Source of the DNA: Candidatus Omnitrophota bacterium
GTDB lineage: Bacteria > Ratteibacteria > UBA8468 > B48-G9 > DTJG01
Assembly (NCBI GenBank): GCA_023819255.1
Contig: JAMWBU010000010.1
Coordinates: forward strand, 1-55,960
DNA length: 55,960 nt
Direction of reading: 5' to 3'
The notes below the pieces were generated by a model. The model saw nothing but the letters and a program-made list of their open reading frames with translations, was not told where the DNA came from and made no database searches. Below are positions 43,301 through 53,700 of this stretch, piece by piece (the first letter of the stretch is position 1; every line of letters begins with the position of its first letter). The position numbers were made by a program, and so were the translations under genes.

Positions 43301-43982
43301 GGCAATGAAGGAGTTGAAACTTCCAGAAGTTCCCTGCTTTTTTCCTTTTTCTGCTGATTCCAGAGAAAGGGTTTTCGCTGTTATGAAAGAAGATAAGGAC
43401 AGAAAATTTACTTTGAATTTCTGGGGATATGTGCCTGAAAAAATAGCCGAACCTCTAAAATTTCAAATTTTTGACCCTGACGGAAAGAGTATTTATGAAG
43501 GCGAAATACCGAAAGGGCCGATACTTCCTGATAAGCCATATACTGTAAATATTCCACAGGATAATAAAACAGGCGAGTATATTCTTAAATTTTTGGGCAA
43601 AGGATATGAGAAAATTATGATTAACTGCCCGGTAAGCGACCTTCCAGAGGTTTATGTGATTCCGCCAGAAACACAGATAATGGCGGCTACAAGGTATTTC
43701 TGGAAGCCAGAAAAAAATCAGAAAAATCACTCTTTTACTCTTTCAGGCAATACCCTTTTTCGTCTTGAAACACCGAAGGGAGATAAGATTTTAACAGAAT
43801 ACAGGCAGAAAAAATTTGTTTTTCCTGTTGAATATGATTCTTACAGGATGAGTTTCTGTCAGAAAGGGGTCTCATCAAGTGGGCCTGGAGTATTTACAAA
43901 CTCCAGAGATTACAGTATGGTTCTTTCAGCAGATGAATCTCTCTGGTTTTACCCTGAATTATTGAAAGAAAAAACAAGATAA
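40320..43982 (+). CDS. Giant secreted exo-rhamnogalacturonan-lyase-like protein 1
   Basis: 1220 residues with a signal peptide ([19 protein letters not shown]); Cys15 after MGA could be a lipobox but the -3 residue is atypical. Order: a beta domain (about 30-150), then [15 protein letters not shown] (from about 178) and [13 protein letters not shown], typical of the exo-rhamnogalacturonan lyase/YetA-like family, a large beta-sandwich, and an alpha/alpha toroid (about 600-870, with [22 protein letters not shown]). The C-terminal ~180 residues form a beta module ([15 protein letters not shown]...) that recurs in the next secreted proteins. Likely removes unsaturated or galacturonic units from pectin backbones outside the cell; the activity is inferred from family and setting. 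Followed five bases later by a prepilin-type gene. Confidence 0.68.
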   Translation: MRTIMMFLIISMGACNAASLIQNLSEIPVKKPSCISRTTEKTTVVSINVYLDRYIYTSNDRDGQGLIVINPPELLFDGKLKNHTVQLRVENNGKIMQQEEIKISKSDHIGFDINIGLFPEGEFPISAGLFDSKRNKIAEGNAKIIKKTADAKVFDKEIKLILTETGEIGDDRNVPISTGVPLPDGLLDSVENVQLFENGKQVPVQASVRSKWSKNGSIKWMGLDFLANYNQGCASNYVVKIGGKSEGVFSNPVKINESDQTIEVENGILKINISKKSFHLFNQVFVDRNRDSRFDETELFMQASAQDGPYWVAENGKIFRMCFDREAKVYVEEKGPLKTSIRADGWAVSEDGEKAGKFVIRLIVYSGQSEVQVNSTFIVTWDTMQQGMRIRDLGIKSSYKNIGATPVTIPHEWWKNGFEIPQDSSLFFLADRWNSFYIKDSRDEKVIQSYFGTFGYAESIYGKNYFNWFGIMGENFGIGIVQRHLFQLFPKEIEVSRDSIIWHAWPSHSTENIKSGLDIADYVNLRWLHQGKLLDFQIPEEYFDAMKKFKELTPDHKWRWGGEKRKGYGTGVAITGELLYVFDIDSKEKKQFSMNMNARARIFEHYVHAIADPEWVRKTEVLESVVSGISPEYKQIEEGLSTMFDRVVSIISDNKEYGHFIWPDAHSYYTPGGSPPALHRAKTGYHHGSNLAVLYLYLRSGEWKYWNFYESFSRHLLDHVSVNYDPWNPDSDTAPVFHWPGAVYHCDGYVPWGSYDELWGHMGAQYSYLIHYYLTGDTRSLDLAKEWTESVLKKFRIPEDYDFSGMIDRNPAGGWMVATNYYADLHDARLLRLIWEFRNRLFAQPMKYMSQAPPPAQSGRYWMWTYTRYWRDPLPLKLVSEWVEEFTRGGPLTPGYRWPVKATDKDGKQMKAIWSHDGSSSEVELTIAGPMYGNYSPYFMDASMFINNDAYIRYYWFENVGLASIRQWAHGNPSPFFSLQWTSDEILRMLPAISAMKELKLPEVPCFFPFSADSRERVFAVMKEDKDRKFTLNFWGYVPEKIAEPLKFQIFDPDGKSIYEGEIPKGPILPDKPYTVNIPQDNKTGEYILKFLGKGYEKIMINCPVSDLPEVYVIPPETQIMAATRYFWKPEKNQKNHSFTLSGNTLFRLETPKGDKILTEYRQKKFVFPVEYDSYRMSFCQKGVSSSGPGVFTNSRDYSMVLSADESLWFYPELLKEKTR

Positions 43983-44184
43983 AGGGGGTGAGAAAAATGA
44001 GAAAGGGGTTCACGCTGATTGAGCTTCTTGTTGTAGTTGCAACCATAGCCATCCTTGGAGCGATGCTGCTTCCCGTTTTTTCAAGGGCGAGAGAAAACGC
44101 CAGGCGCACAGTGTGTTTGAATAACCTCAAACAGATAGGGCTTGCCACGCATATGTACGCTCAGGACTTTGACGGATATCTTCC
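43981..44184 (+). repeat. Prepilin 5' cassette, copy A
   Basis: 204 nt (ribosome site, start, leader and first ~60 codons) that match 49051-49254 at 197 of 204 positions by my count. Beyond this block the two genes diverge strongly. Confidence 0.85.
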
Positions 44185-44821
44185 TCCTGGAACAGGAATA
44201 GTCAACAACGGAGATGGAAGTGGAACCTCTACTCCTATATGGGAATGGAGGACCAGCGATCATCCAACATTTGTGAAGTCAATTGGTGGATACAGGGGCC
44301 CTGGTTATTTTCTCAAGGGCTACAGGGCAACAGGCAGGGGACAGTATCTTCCAAACATTGAAGTTTTTATTTGCCCCAGCTCAAAAAGATGCAGGAATGC
44401 AATTGTGGGAACCAAAAGTTATCTTGTTAGCCAATTTGAAAACACATCCGGAGATTTATCGTGTTTAACTGTTTATGCCTGGAATCACAGCACAGACATC
44501 TATACGCACTCCTGGAATCCCACATCAAGGGCATACGGAAAATTGGATAAGGCGATAAAGCTGGGCGCAATATGGGTGACAGATGCCTACGAACCATATT
44601 CATGGCCTCCTGCACCAGGAACAGGCGCTCCCTGGCACGGAAATCATCTTGATAAAGACGGACTTCCAACAGGATTTAATATTTTATTTTTTGATGGAAG
44701 TGTGAAGTGGGTGCCAGGGTATAAGATATTTACAGTTTTGCGGGGATATGGGACAGGAGGAAACTACAATGAGGGATGCAATTTCTGGACCAAATTGAAC
44801 TGGAATAATCTGTCATATTAA
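43997..44821 (+). CDS. Prepilin-type secreted protein A (H-X9-DG type)
   Basis: 274 residues. Leader [20 protein letters not shown] with Gly/Phe cleavage site and conserved Glu, then [25 protein letters not shown], the DUF1559-like N-terminal head. The middle contains ICPSSKRC; the end has [15 protein letters not shown], the H-X9-DG-type motif. These proteins are abundant in PVC-type genomes; they need prepilin peptidase and a type II-like assembly, and their function is unknown. The ribosome site AAAGGGGG favours ATG 43997 over GTG 43988. It sits between the first lyase and the stand-alone module gene. Confidence 0.82.
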   Translation: MRKGFTLIELLVVVATIAILGAMLLPVFSRARENARRTVCLNNLKQIGLATHMYAQDFDGYLPPGTGIVNNGDGSGTSTPIWEWRTSDHPTFVKSIGGYRGPGYFLKGYRATGRGQYLPNIEVFICPSSKRCRNAIVGTKSYLVSQFENTSGDLSCLTVYAWNHSTDIYTHSWNPTSRAYGKLDKAIKLGAIWVTDAYEPYSWPPAPGTGAPWHGNHLDKDGLPTGFNILFFDGSVKWVPGYKIFTVLRGYGTGGNYNEGCNFWTKLNWNNLSY

Positions 44822-44854
44822 AGACTTTCGATTAAGTTGATTCAGGAGAGACGA

Positions 44855-45565
44855 ATGAGAAAGATTGGACCATTAGTTCTGTTGTGTTTGACGGTATCTT
44901 TTTGTTTTGCTGAAGAATTTCACATATCAAGCAAGGGAATTTATTTTTTTGAAGAAAAAGACGTGGAGTGGCATATAAATTTCAATGGCAAAATTCCTAC
45001 TTCTTGCGGTTTTTATTTTATTCTTTTTGACGCAAACGGAAAAGCCCTTTACTGTGACGCGATACCTTCAGGCGACTATTCTGAAAATCCGTATACCATA
45101 ACCATTCCAAGGGACAACATCACCGGATGTTATAAAGGCGTAATAGTTGGCAAAGAATCAGTTTCCGACGCTTTGAGCCTTCCTCTTAGCGATCTTAAAT
45201 ACGAGGTCTATGGCGGCGATTATTTCGCCGCAAGTTATAAAGGAAAGATGTACTTTCAGGTGAGAAAAGAGGATACATATGTTCTGGGAGCATATAAAGG
45301 GCATTTGAAGGTACTGAATGAAAAAGGAGAAACAATCGCAGACACCAGGGAAACAAAGAAACAGGAAAAATACGATAACCTGACAGAATTTTCGGGACAG
45401 AGAGGAATTAACTATATTCTTCAAATAGATTGCAGATACTTCAGGGTGAAAAATAATAACCCGATTTTTTTAAGCAATATTGCTGAAAAGTTGTTTATTC
45501 CGGACGAAAAGATAGACAGTATAGAATGGTGGAAAATTCCTCTGTCAACAAAGGAAGATAGATGA
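44855..45565 (+). CDS. Secreted stand-alone copy of the lyase C-terminal module
   Basis: 236 residues with signal peptide MRKIGPLVLLCLTVSFCFA. The body, all beta, aligns by eye with the C-terminal modules of both neighbouring lyases: PYTITIPRDNITGCYKG versus [17 protein letters not shown] and SKFTIPKDGKTGEYVI; LPLSDLKYEVY versus [11 protein letters not shown] and APLTDLEKEVYYV; and the ending LSNIAEKLFIPDEK versus [15 protein letters not shown] and LSNDENHWFLPESIK. It may bind substrate or mediate contact between secreted proteins. AGGAGAG at 44844-44850 sets ATG 44855. ATGA overlap with the second lyase. Confidence 0.7.
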   Translation: MRKIGPLVLLCLTVSFCFAEEFHISSKGIYFFEEKDVEWHINFNGKIPTSCGFYFILFDANGKALYCDAIPSGDYSENPYTITIPRDNITGCYKGVIVGKESVSDALSLPLSDLKYEVYGGDYFAASYKGKMYFQVRKEDTYVLGAYKGHLKVLNEKGETIADTRETKKQEKYDNLTEFSGQRGINYILQIDCRYFRVKNNNPIFLSNIAEKLFIPDEKIDSIEWWKIPLSTKEDR

Positions 45566-48500
45566 AAAAAATAGTCATAACAATCTTGCTTTTTTCCGGA
45601 TTCATTCTCAATGGAGCCATTATCAATCCTCGTATCCATTATGTGGAATGGGAACAACTGAGCAATGACTTAAAGTTCAATGTTGCATTGGAAAAAGAGG
45701 AATTTTCAAACCTTGACAGGGAAGCAAGGATAGTTTTTGCTGCAGAAAAAGGAAAAGCGATAAAATCTCTGGATGAAATAAGTATAAAATGCAGGATTTC
45801 TTCAATGGAAACATCGAGCGCCATATTTGAGAAAGAAATGCCTGCGGAAAAAGGTATCATTGTTTTCGACTTTGAACTGGAAGACCTGAGCCCTGGCAAT
45901 TATAAGGTGTCAGGAGAAGTTAAACACGCCGGTAAGATATTGAAAACAGAAGAAAAAATTTTCAGATATGTCAAAGAAGACCCTCCTGCAAACAGGGGAA
46001 AGATTCCATTGTTTTTTTCTGCCGGAGTGCCATTGAAAGAACCTTTCCCTGTTTCTTTCGGGATTCCTTTTCCAAAAGGAGCTTTATGGGATGAAAAGAA
46101 TGTCAGGATTGTAGACAGAAAAGGCAATGAAATTCCGTGTCAGAAGACAGTCAGATCGCGATGGGGCTATTCCAGCAAGTCAAGTATCAGGTGGCTTGGC
46201 ATTGACTTTCAACCTCAGGAATTGAAACCTGACTGGATGAATAAAACTCAAACAAACTATTTTGTGGAGTTTGGTCCGCAAATAAAACCTGCCTCTTTCA
46301 GCGGAATAAAGATAGAAGAAACTCCTGAATTTTATAATGTTGACACTGGAAAAGCAAAATTTGTAATCAGAAAGAAGGCGTGGAATCTTATTGATAGCGT
46401 GTCTTTAAAAGGAAACGAAGTTTTCAAAAACAGTCCTGACCAGGGCTTCTATTTGATTGACCATCAGGGAGGCATTTACAGGGCTTGCAATGACAGGGAA
46501 GTAAAGGTTGAAATAGAAGAAAAAGGGCCGCTTAAAACAGTGTTCAGAGTAGAAGGATGGTATGTGAAGGATGATACAGAAGGAAACACAATAAGCTATC
46601 GTCTGCCCACTGATAAACTATGCAAGTTTATAACAAGAATTGAGGTTTATTCAGGCAAACCATATGTCAGGATTTTGCACACAATTGTTTTTACATTTGA
46701 TTCTTATGCAGTCAGGTTGAAAGATATCGCACTCAGTTTATTTTCTTCTGCTGGAAAAAACATTTTCTTCGGGATAGAAAATGAGTCGCCTTTCAAAACT
46801 GACTTACAAAAGGATGGTTCAGTATATCTTATTCAGCACCTTCCTGACAGATTTTCAATAGAATCTTCTGATGGAAAGATCATCAGGGAGGGCAAACACA
46901 GTCAGGGCTGGTTTGCGCTTGAAAAAATGGATAACACAATTATAGGAATTAACCACAGAGAAACATGGCAAAGATTTCCAAAAGAGTTTGAAGTTACATC
47001 TGACAGCATAAAACTTCATATCTGGCCCTTACATGGAAAAAACCATCCAGAAATAAACGAGATTGAACCGCAGGAAATTTATAAGCTATGGTTTGCGCAT
47101 CGTGGAAGAGAATTAAATCTGGCTATGCCATGGAAATATTTTTTTAAGGCAGCAGAGATGTACAATGGGCCGCAGACAGGAGTTTATACAGCGCCAGGGC
47201 TTGTTCTGGCAGGAATTCACTCAAGCATCCTTGGAGCAGCGCTAACAAGCGATATCCTGATAAGTTTTTCAGACAAAAACGAAGGAATAGAAAAACAGAA
47301 GGAACTGTCCGACTGCTTCCAGGTTCTTCCACACTGTCTTCCTGACCCTCAATGGACCTGCGATAGTTTGGCTGTTGGTTATATCTCGCCATATTCTCCG
47401 GATAGGTTCAAACAGATTGAAGATTGCATCGAAAAACTGGTCAAGGGTTACAGGGAACTTCAGGATTACACAGGCCAGTACGGTATGTGGATATACAGGA
47501 CCTGGCACCATACATCCTATAAAGGAGACAGGACATTTGACCTTTACCGGTTTTTCAATGCCACACATCATTATGAAGCATTTATGCCCTGGCTGCTGTA
47601 TGTGAGGTCAGGAGATCCTTTTTACCTGGAACAGGCGCGAGCAAATACAAGGTTGTTTTCTGATCTGAACATCATACACTATGATGATGCTTCCTGCGAA
47701 CGCCGCGAATTGCATTTTAATCAGAAGAATATTACTGGCTCAACAAGGCACACAAATGGCTTCTGTCCATGGGGAGGGGATCACGCGCTTCTTGGTCATT
47801 TAACCTGTTATAACGCGCTGATGCTTGCGCATTATCTAACAGGAGACCTGCGGTTGAAAGAAATAATTACTGACGAGTGGCAGAAAACAATTGTGTCTGA
47901 CAGAAAAAATCCAGAGTTTCAGGGAGCGGTACGGCTTGAGCCAGGAAGGGACAACAACAATGCCCTTGGTGAATTGATAGATCTTTATCAAATGACATAT
48001 AATCCCGCGCTACTGGTATACATTGATGATTGCCTGAAAAAATTTCTTACAAATATGTATCACTGGGGTCAGCCCCTTCATAATGTTTTGCTGTTTTATA
48101 AGAGCCAGCAGGCAAAAAGGCAGCTTATGGATGGCATGGCTGACCCGAAATCAGATAAGCTAAATCTGTGGTATACCCACAGTTCGCATGAAAACTATGC
48201 TCTTGCGGCAATTTATGAAACAGATAGGAACAAACAAATAGAATACGCGTCAAAGGCGTTTTTCAGTTCAGACATCTATGCATGGAGTAGCAAGGCGGAC
48301 AGATTAAAAAATAAGGAAAGCTTTGGCGCTTTCTGCGCTGTTTCTGACTTTGTCCTTTATATGCCAAGGGTAATACTTGCTCTTTCAAAAGCAAATGTGG
48401 AAGATCCGACTCAGGGAAGTTATTCGCAATCGCTGCCTGGTTGTCCGGGCGCGACATATTGTATTGTGAAAGAGGAAAAAGACAGGGATTTTAATATCTT

Positions 48501-49035
48501 TATTCGCGGAGAAATCGGTAAAAAGGAAAGCGGAGGTTTTCCAATGGTTGTTATGGACCCTGATAAAAAAACCATTCTTGAAGTAGTAGTTGATAAGCCA
48601 TATTCAAAATTTACGATTCCAAAAGACGGGAAAACAGGAGAGTATGTGATAACTCTTGCTATGAGAGACGGGAAGGATGATCTCTATGCTCCATTGACAG
48701 ATCTTGAAAAAGAGGTGTACTATGTTAACTACTGGTTCCAGTGCACAGAAACAAGATTTTTCACCAGGCCGACAACAGACACAGGGGAAACAATTGGAAT
48801 TCAACCCCATGTTTCTTCTGCATATATCATATCAAACAAAACAAACCAGTTGATTGCCTCAACAGAAAAAGGGGAGAAAATAGAAATTGAGATGCCTCCT
48901 GAAGGAGTCTGGATTAATTCAAAGGCAAGATATATGCATCTTAAACAGCCATTGATTCTTTCAAATGATGAGAATCACTGGTTTTTGCCTGAAAGTATAA
49001 AAGGATTAGAATTTAAGGTAAAATGGAAGTGGTAG
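45562..49035 (+). CDS. Giant secreted exo-rhamnogalacturonan-lyase-like protein 2
   Basis: 1157 residues with signal peptide MKKIVITILLFSGFILNGA. A paralogue of protein 1: GIPFPKGALWDEKNVRI, SSIRWLGIDFQPQEL, an alpha/alpha toroid with MLAHYLTGDLRLKEI, and the shared C-terminal module. Identity between the two looks moderate, so the copy is old. Family knowledge suggests a lyase or hydrolase on rhamnogalacturonan; catalytic residues are not identifiable by eye. Starts in an ATGA overlap with the module gene and is followed by a second prepilin-type gene, repeating the lyase-prepilin order. Confidence 0.68.
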   Translation: MKKIVITILLFSGFILNGAIINPRIHYVEWEQLSNDLKFNVALEKEEFSNLDREARIVFAAEKGKAIKSLDEISIKCRISSMETSSAIFEKEMPAEKGIIVFDFELEDLSPGNYKVSGEVKHAGKILKTEEKIFRYVKEDPPANRGKIPLFFSAGVPLKEPFPVSFGIPFPKGALWDEKNVRIVDRKGNEIPCQKTVRSRWGYSSKSSIRWLGIDFQPQELKPDWMNKTQTNYFVEFGPQIKPASFSGIKIEETPEFYNVDTGKAKFVIRKKAWNLIDSVSLKGNEVFKNSPDQGFYLIDHQGGIYRACNDREVKVEIEEKGPLKTVFRVEGWYVKDDTEGNTISYRLPTDKLCKFITRIEVYSGKPYVRILHTIVFTFDSYAVRLKDIALSLFSSAGKNIFFGIENESPFKTDLQKDGSVYLIQHLPDRFSIESSDGKIIREGKHSQGWFALEKMDNTIIGINHRETWQRFPKEFEVTSDSIKLHIWPLHGKNHPEINEIEPQEIYKLWFAHRGRELNLAMPWKYFFKAAEMYNGPQTGVYTAPGLVLAGIHSSILGAALTSDILISFSDKNEGIEKQKELSDCFQVLPHCLPDPQWTCDSLAVGYISPYSPDRFKQIEDCIEKLVKGYRELQDYTGQYGMWIYRTWHHTSYKGDRTFDLYRFFNATHHYEAFMPWLLYVRSGDPFYLEQARANTRLFSDLNIIHYDDASCERRELHFNQKNITGSTRHTNGFCPWGGDHALLGHLTCYNALMLAHYLTGDLRLKEIITDEWQKTIVSDRKNPEFQGAVRLEPGRDNNNALGELIDLYQMTYNPALLVYIDDCLKKFLTNMYHWGQPLHNVLLFYKSQQAKRQLMDGMADPKSDKLNLWYTHSSHENYALAAIYETDRNKQIEYASKAFFSSDIYAWSSKADRLKNKESFGAFCAVSDFVLYMPRVILALSKANVEDPTQGSYSQSLPGCPGATYCIVKEEKDRDFNIFIRGEIGKKESGGFPMVVMDPDKKTILEVVVDKPYSKFTIPKDGKTGEYVITLAMRDGKDDLYAPLTDLEKEVYYVNYWFQCTETRFFTRPTTDTGETIGIQPHVSSAYIISNKTNQLIASTEKGEKIEIEMPPEGVWINSKARYMHLKQPLILSNDENHWFLPESIKGLEFKVKWKW

Positions 49036-49050
49036 ATTTCAATAAAAAAC

Positions 49051-49254
49051 AAAGGAGGTGAGAAAAATGAGAAAAGGGTTCACGCTGATTGAGCTTCTTG
49101 TTGTAGTTGCAATCATAGCCATCCTTGGAGCGATGCTGCTTCCTGTTTTTTCAAGGGCGAGAGAAAACGCCAGGCGCACAGTGTGTTTGAATAACCTCAA
49201 ACAGATAGGGCTTGGTACGCATATGTACGCTCAGGACTTTGAGGGATATCTTCC
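49051..49254 (+). repeat. Prepilin 5' cassette, copy B
   Basis: Partner of 43981-44184; seven differences in 204 nt. It includes AAAGGAGGTGAG and the start. Confidence 0.85.
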
Positions 49255-49858
49255 GCCGCAGGGATGGCGTACTATGGACCACGAAAGCGATTACACCTGG
49301 CAGATATGGACATACAATTCCGGGCTTGGAAGGGGCGGATATATTGGTCCTGGTTACCTTCTTGAGGGATATAAAAGCGATGGAAGCGGCAAGGGCAGGT
49401 ATGTTTCAAGCATTGAGTTTTTTTACTGTCCAAGCTGCACAAAGTGTGATTACTACTCAGGTCATCTGAAGCTTTCCATTATGAAATCCCGATGGGAATC
49501 CACCAACACTGATGGTTGTAGAATCCCATATGCCTTTAATCACACTCAATCAATCTATAAGCATTCTTGGGACTCATATTCGCCTGGCTATGGCAAGATT
49601 GACAGAGCTGCAAAACTTGGTTATGTCTGGATGGCAGATGCTTACTGGCCTTCTTTTACACCTGTGGGTCCTGGAGTTAGAGCGTATCTTGGAAACCATC
49701 TGGATAATACTATGCCGGTACCGATGGGTTTTAATTGCTTATTTTTTGATGGCTCGGTAAAGTGGATTCCTGATGGTGACCATACAATTGCAAACTCAGG
49801 TGGAAACTACAGGACAGACCCGACTTATTGCAAATTCTGGGCAATGGTGAGACAGTGA
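49067..49858 (+). CDS. Prepilin-type secreted protein B (H-X9-DG type)
   Basis: 263 residues. Leader and first ~60 residues are nearly the same as in protein A; the rest differs but keeps FYCPSCTKC and [23 protein letters not shown] is ideally placed for ATG 49067 (GTG 49058 is an alternative). The stop overlaps the next ATG as TGATG (49856-49860). Second lyase-prepilin pair of this locus. Confidence 0.82.
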   Translation: MRKGFTLIELLVVVAIIAILGAMLLPVFSRARENARRTVCLNNLKQIGLGTHMYAQDFEGYLPPQGWRTMDHESDYTWQIWTYNSGLGRGGYIGPGYLLEGYKSDGSGKGRYVSSIEFFYCPSCTKCDYYSGHLKLSIMKSRWESTNTDGCRIPYAFNHTQSIYKHSWDSYSPGYGKIDRAAKLGYVWMADAYWPSFTPVGPGVRAYLGNHLDNTMPVPMGFNCLFFDGSVKWIPDGDHTIANSGGNYRTDPTYCKFWAMVRQ

Positions 49859-50757
49859 TGGAAATAGTTGTGCCATTACTTACGCCCTTTGACGAAACCC
49901 ATCGGGTTGACGAGACAGGGCTGAGAAATCTTATCGATTTTGTGCTGAAGGGCAGAGTTAATGCCATCTTTGTACTCGGCACAACAGGCGAGTTTCAGTT
50001 TATAAAAGAAAAGAAAAGGATTATTGGGATTGCGGTTGAACAGGTTGCTGGAAGATGCAGGGTTTTTGCAGGTGTCACTGAATTCAGCGTGGAGGAAACA
50101 GTATTTAGAACAATAGAGGCGCAAAATACTCAAAGTACACCCGATTTTCTTGTTATTGCGCCTCTTGTCTATCACAGCAACAGAAAACTCTTTCGTCACT
50201 TTGAAAGAATTGAAAAATTTTTGCGAATTCCAGTGTATCTTTATAACAATATCGGTATTGTAACAAGGAAACTGAAAAGAAAGGACATTATCCCGGGCAT
50301 TCTGAAAGAGTTAAGTGGGTTGGAAAAGATAAAAGGAATAAAGGACTCTTCTGGAAATCCAAAATACTTCAAAGAGATACTTGGTTTCAGGGATGAAAAC
50401 TTCAAAGTACTCCAGGGAGATGAGGGGCTGATAATGGATAGTTTTTTATTAAATGCAGATGGAATAGTTCCAAGCATGGCAAATGTGTTTCCTGAAATTT
50501 TCATCAACCTGATTGACTGTTTGAAAAACAATAAAATTGAAAAAGCAAGACACATCCAGAAAAAAATAATAGAGATACGTTCTATTTACAATAGATACGG
50601 CGTTGCTCCTGCGGTTCTAAAGGAAATTCTAAAGAGGAAAGGAATAATAAGAAATAGCGCGAGCTTTTACAGTTTTAATAAACTCAGGGAGCTGGTAGAT
50701 GAAACAGAAAAAAAGATTGAACAGACAAAAAAGGAGATTGAAGATGCAAAAGTTTAA
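49858..50757 (+). CDS. DHDPS/N-acetylneuraminate-lyase-family aldolase
   Basis: 299 residues. GTTGE at 41-45, Tyr129 in VYLYNNIGI and the Schiff-base Lys162 in GIKDSSGN give the class I aldolase site of the DapA family. In a pectin-type locus a 2-keto-3-deoxy sugar acid aldolase is more likely than lysine synthesis (inference); the C-terminal end is helical and Lys-rich. Coupled to prepilin B by TGATG. Its last 14 nt overlap the next gene and include its ribosome site. Confidence 0.82.
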   Translation: MEIVVPLLTPFDETHRVDETGLRNLIDFVLKGRVNAIFVLGTTGEFQFIKEKKRIIGIAVEQVAGRCRVFAGVTEFSVEETVFRTIEAQNTQSTPDFLVIAPLVYHSNRKLFRHFERIEKFLRIPVYLYNNIGIVTRKLKRKDIIPGILKELSGLEKIKGIKDSSGNPKYFKEILGFRDENFKVLQGDEGLIMDSFLLNADGIVPSMANVFPEIFINLIDCLKNNKIEKARHIQKKIIEIRSIYNRYGVAPAVLKEILKRKGIIRNSASFYSFNKLRELVDETEKKIEQTKKEIEDAKV

Positions 50758-53700
50758 GATGTTGATTTTTTGTTTATTGTTGTCTGGAATTTTTTTAGCA
50801 AGGACAGCGTCGGGATGGGTTGTTGATAAAGACCTTTTTCCTGTGCGGCTTGATTTTGGAGATAGCAAAATAAATCCTGTTGATGGTTTTTTAAGGATCG
50901 GCCAGGATACAATTTACGATGATAAGACAGGTTATGGGTGGGAGAAAAAGTATAAAAGTATCTATCCTGTTTCAACAAAGGACCTTACCTCAAAGCCAAA
51001 CCAGACAGGCTTGGTTGGCACAGAAGAAGCGACTCTTATAGTTGCTAATGTGAAAAATGGCATCTACAAAGGCATTATCACGCCAGCGGTTGCTGGAAAA
51101 GATATCACAAGATTGTATCGCTATTCGCTTGTGGGAAACAACGAAATTCTTTTAGATAAGGTTGATGTTCCAGAAAGGACATTCACAGTCAAAATTACTG
51201 ACGGAAAACTGAGATTAACCTTCAGGACAGAAGAAAATGGCTGGACTGTCCACAGCATTGTTTTAATGCCTGTGGAAAGGTTTATGGAACATCCAGAAGA
51301 ATTTGAAAAAGCGAAACGGCTTTTAATTATTGGCGACGATGAGAAAACAGAAAATTTGCAGATTCCTGAATTAAGGTACAGAGAAACACCTTTACCGGCT
51401 TTTATGAAACAGGATGTTATTTTCTTCAAAAAATCCATTACAGACAGAATCGTTCCCACATACAGGCCTGAGCCGGAAGAACTGATAAACAAAATTGAAT
51501 TGACAGCAGCAGGCGATGAATATGAATCGTATCAACTTGGCATTTTATCAAAGAAAGCAATTCCGCAGTTGAAGTTCAGTATTTCAGACCTGAAAGGAAA
51601 AACAGTAATTCCATCTCAGAACATCACCATAAGAACGCAGTACTATTTTACTTATAAAACCTACCTTGCGCCAAAGACGCTCGATTTAAGACAGGAGATT
51701 GAAATTTTTCCGCATTATGCCCAGGGATTATGGCTGACAGCATACATACCGCCTGATACTCCAGAAGGTGTTTACAATGGAACAATAACATTTTACCCGC
51801 TCAACACCAAGGAGATAAAGATACCGGTTGAAATAAAAGTTTTGCCTTTCAACCTGCCAAAGTTAAAAAATCATTTTTATAATATTATGTGGCTTGGAAC
51901 ATACGACACAAATCCTTCCTCACACGCTCAACAGATATGCAAAATGGCAATCCTTGACCAGAAGGCGCATGGAATAAACGCCTTTGGTTGCGAACTTCGT
52001 TTTCCTGCCTGCAACATTTATAAAGAAGGAGATGAAATTAAGTTTGATTTAAAGCCACTTGAATACAGGATGAATTTTTATAAATCTCTGGGCATAGAAC
52101 TGGGTCCGCAGGACAAATTTATATGGCGCATCGGAATTCATCCTGAAAAACTTCTTGCAGAGCTTACAGGCACAGACACAAGGATTCTTGACAAATATGT
52201 GGTTGAGCCATTGTCTTTTACAGATAAATTCCTTGATGTTTACGCGCAGATTGTTAAGGCAGTTGAAGAATACTCAAAGAAAAATAATCTGCCTGAAATG
52301 TATCTTTTCAACATTGACGAACCATATGGCGTATACAAAAACAGAGTGGCTTTGCAGCTTGTGAAGGCGACAAAGAAAGGTGGTGGGCATCCATGGATCA
52401 CTGTAAATGACACCTACTATGAACCATTGAAAGAATATCTGGATGTGCCTGTTTTCGCAAACGGGTATGCCTCCTACAAGACCTACGAAGAACATAAAAA
52501 AGCAGGAAAAAAATTCTGGTTTTACAGCGCTGCTCCAAGGTCTTTGCGGGCTGTGTATGCGAGATATGAAACAGGAATATATCTTTATAAGGTTGGGTTT
52601 GAAGGAGCATCATGGTTTGTGTATGCCTGGAGCCTCGGAAACGCATATAATGGACTTGTGACCATGTGGAACGCTGTTCATCCTGGATTCTGGGAATTTG
52701 TTCCGACAATATCCTGGGAATGCACAAGGGAAGGCATAGATGATGTAAGATATATGGAGTTTCTTGAAGAACTTTTGAAAAAGAATCCAGACAACGCAAT
52801 TGCGTCTTCTTTCAAAGGGCTTCTTGAAATAGTGGATCCCGACATAAACAACTTCCAGCATATCGACCCTGTGACTGATGTCCTTGTGGGAAAGGACGCA
52901 AGCACCTGGAAAAGCAGGGACCTTGATCTGATGAGGACATTTTTGCAACAGTCCTGCACACAGATGGTGAAAAAAGCGAATAAAGAGGTTAAGCAGAAAA
53001 AAGTTGCATTGAAGGACATAAAAGTGAATTTTGAAAAATTAACAAAGATTGAGCCAAAAACAAGAGATGTTGAATTCTACAACAGCAGATATGTCTTTCA
53101 CGCGCCGGAAGTCAGTAATGCTTCAATAAAGATTGATGGAGAAATGGAACAGATATGGAGCCAGGCGACAAGGATTGAGGATTTTGTGAAATTAACCTAT
53201 GCAACCGCAGATGTTCCGACACCGGCTGAAGATAAGACGATTGTTTATGTTTTGAAGGACTCAGAACATCTTTATCTGTTTTTCGATTGTTTCACTAAAG
53301 ATATGGGTAAATTGAAGGCAACAATTTCTGGTGAGAAAAAGGATATAAAGGAAATCTGGAGAGAAGATGGCATAGAAATCTTCATTGACCCTGGTCCTGG
53401 ATATATGACTTTCTATCAGCTGATGATAAATGCTAATGGAGCATTGACTGATATGAAGGTTGACATCACTGGAGAGAAAAGAGATGATCTTGACTGGAAC
53501 AGCAACGCAGAAGTACGCACAAAAAAACTGAAGGACAGATGGACAGCAGAAATTAAAATTCCGCTGAAAGCCCTTGGCGGTCAGGAGATACTGGGCATTA
53601 ATTTCTGCAGGAACAACTCACAGGAAAAAGCAATATACACACTGTGGAGCCCGACCGTAAAACCTTCACTCGGAAACAAGGGATTCGGAGTTCCTGAAAA

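Noticed and set aside
49858..50757. dapA for lysine synthesis
   Set aside because: Family fits, but the setting is a polysaccharide locus and no lysine genes are near; kept as a family-level call.
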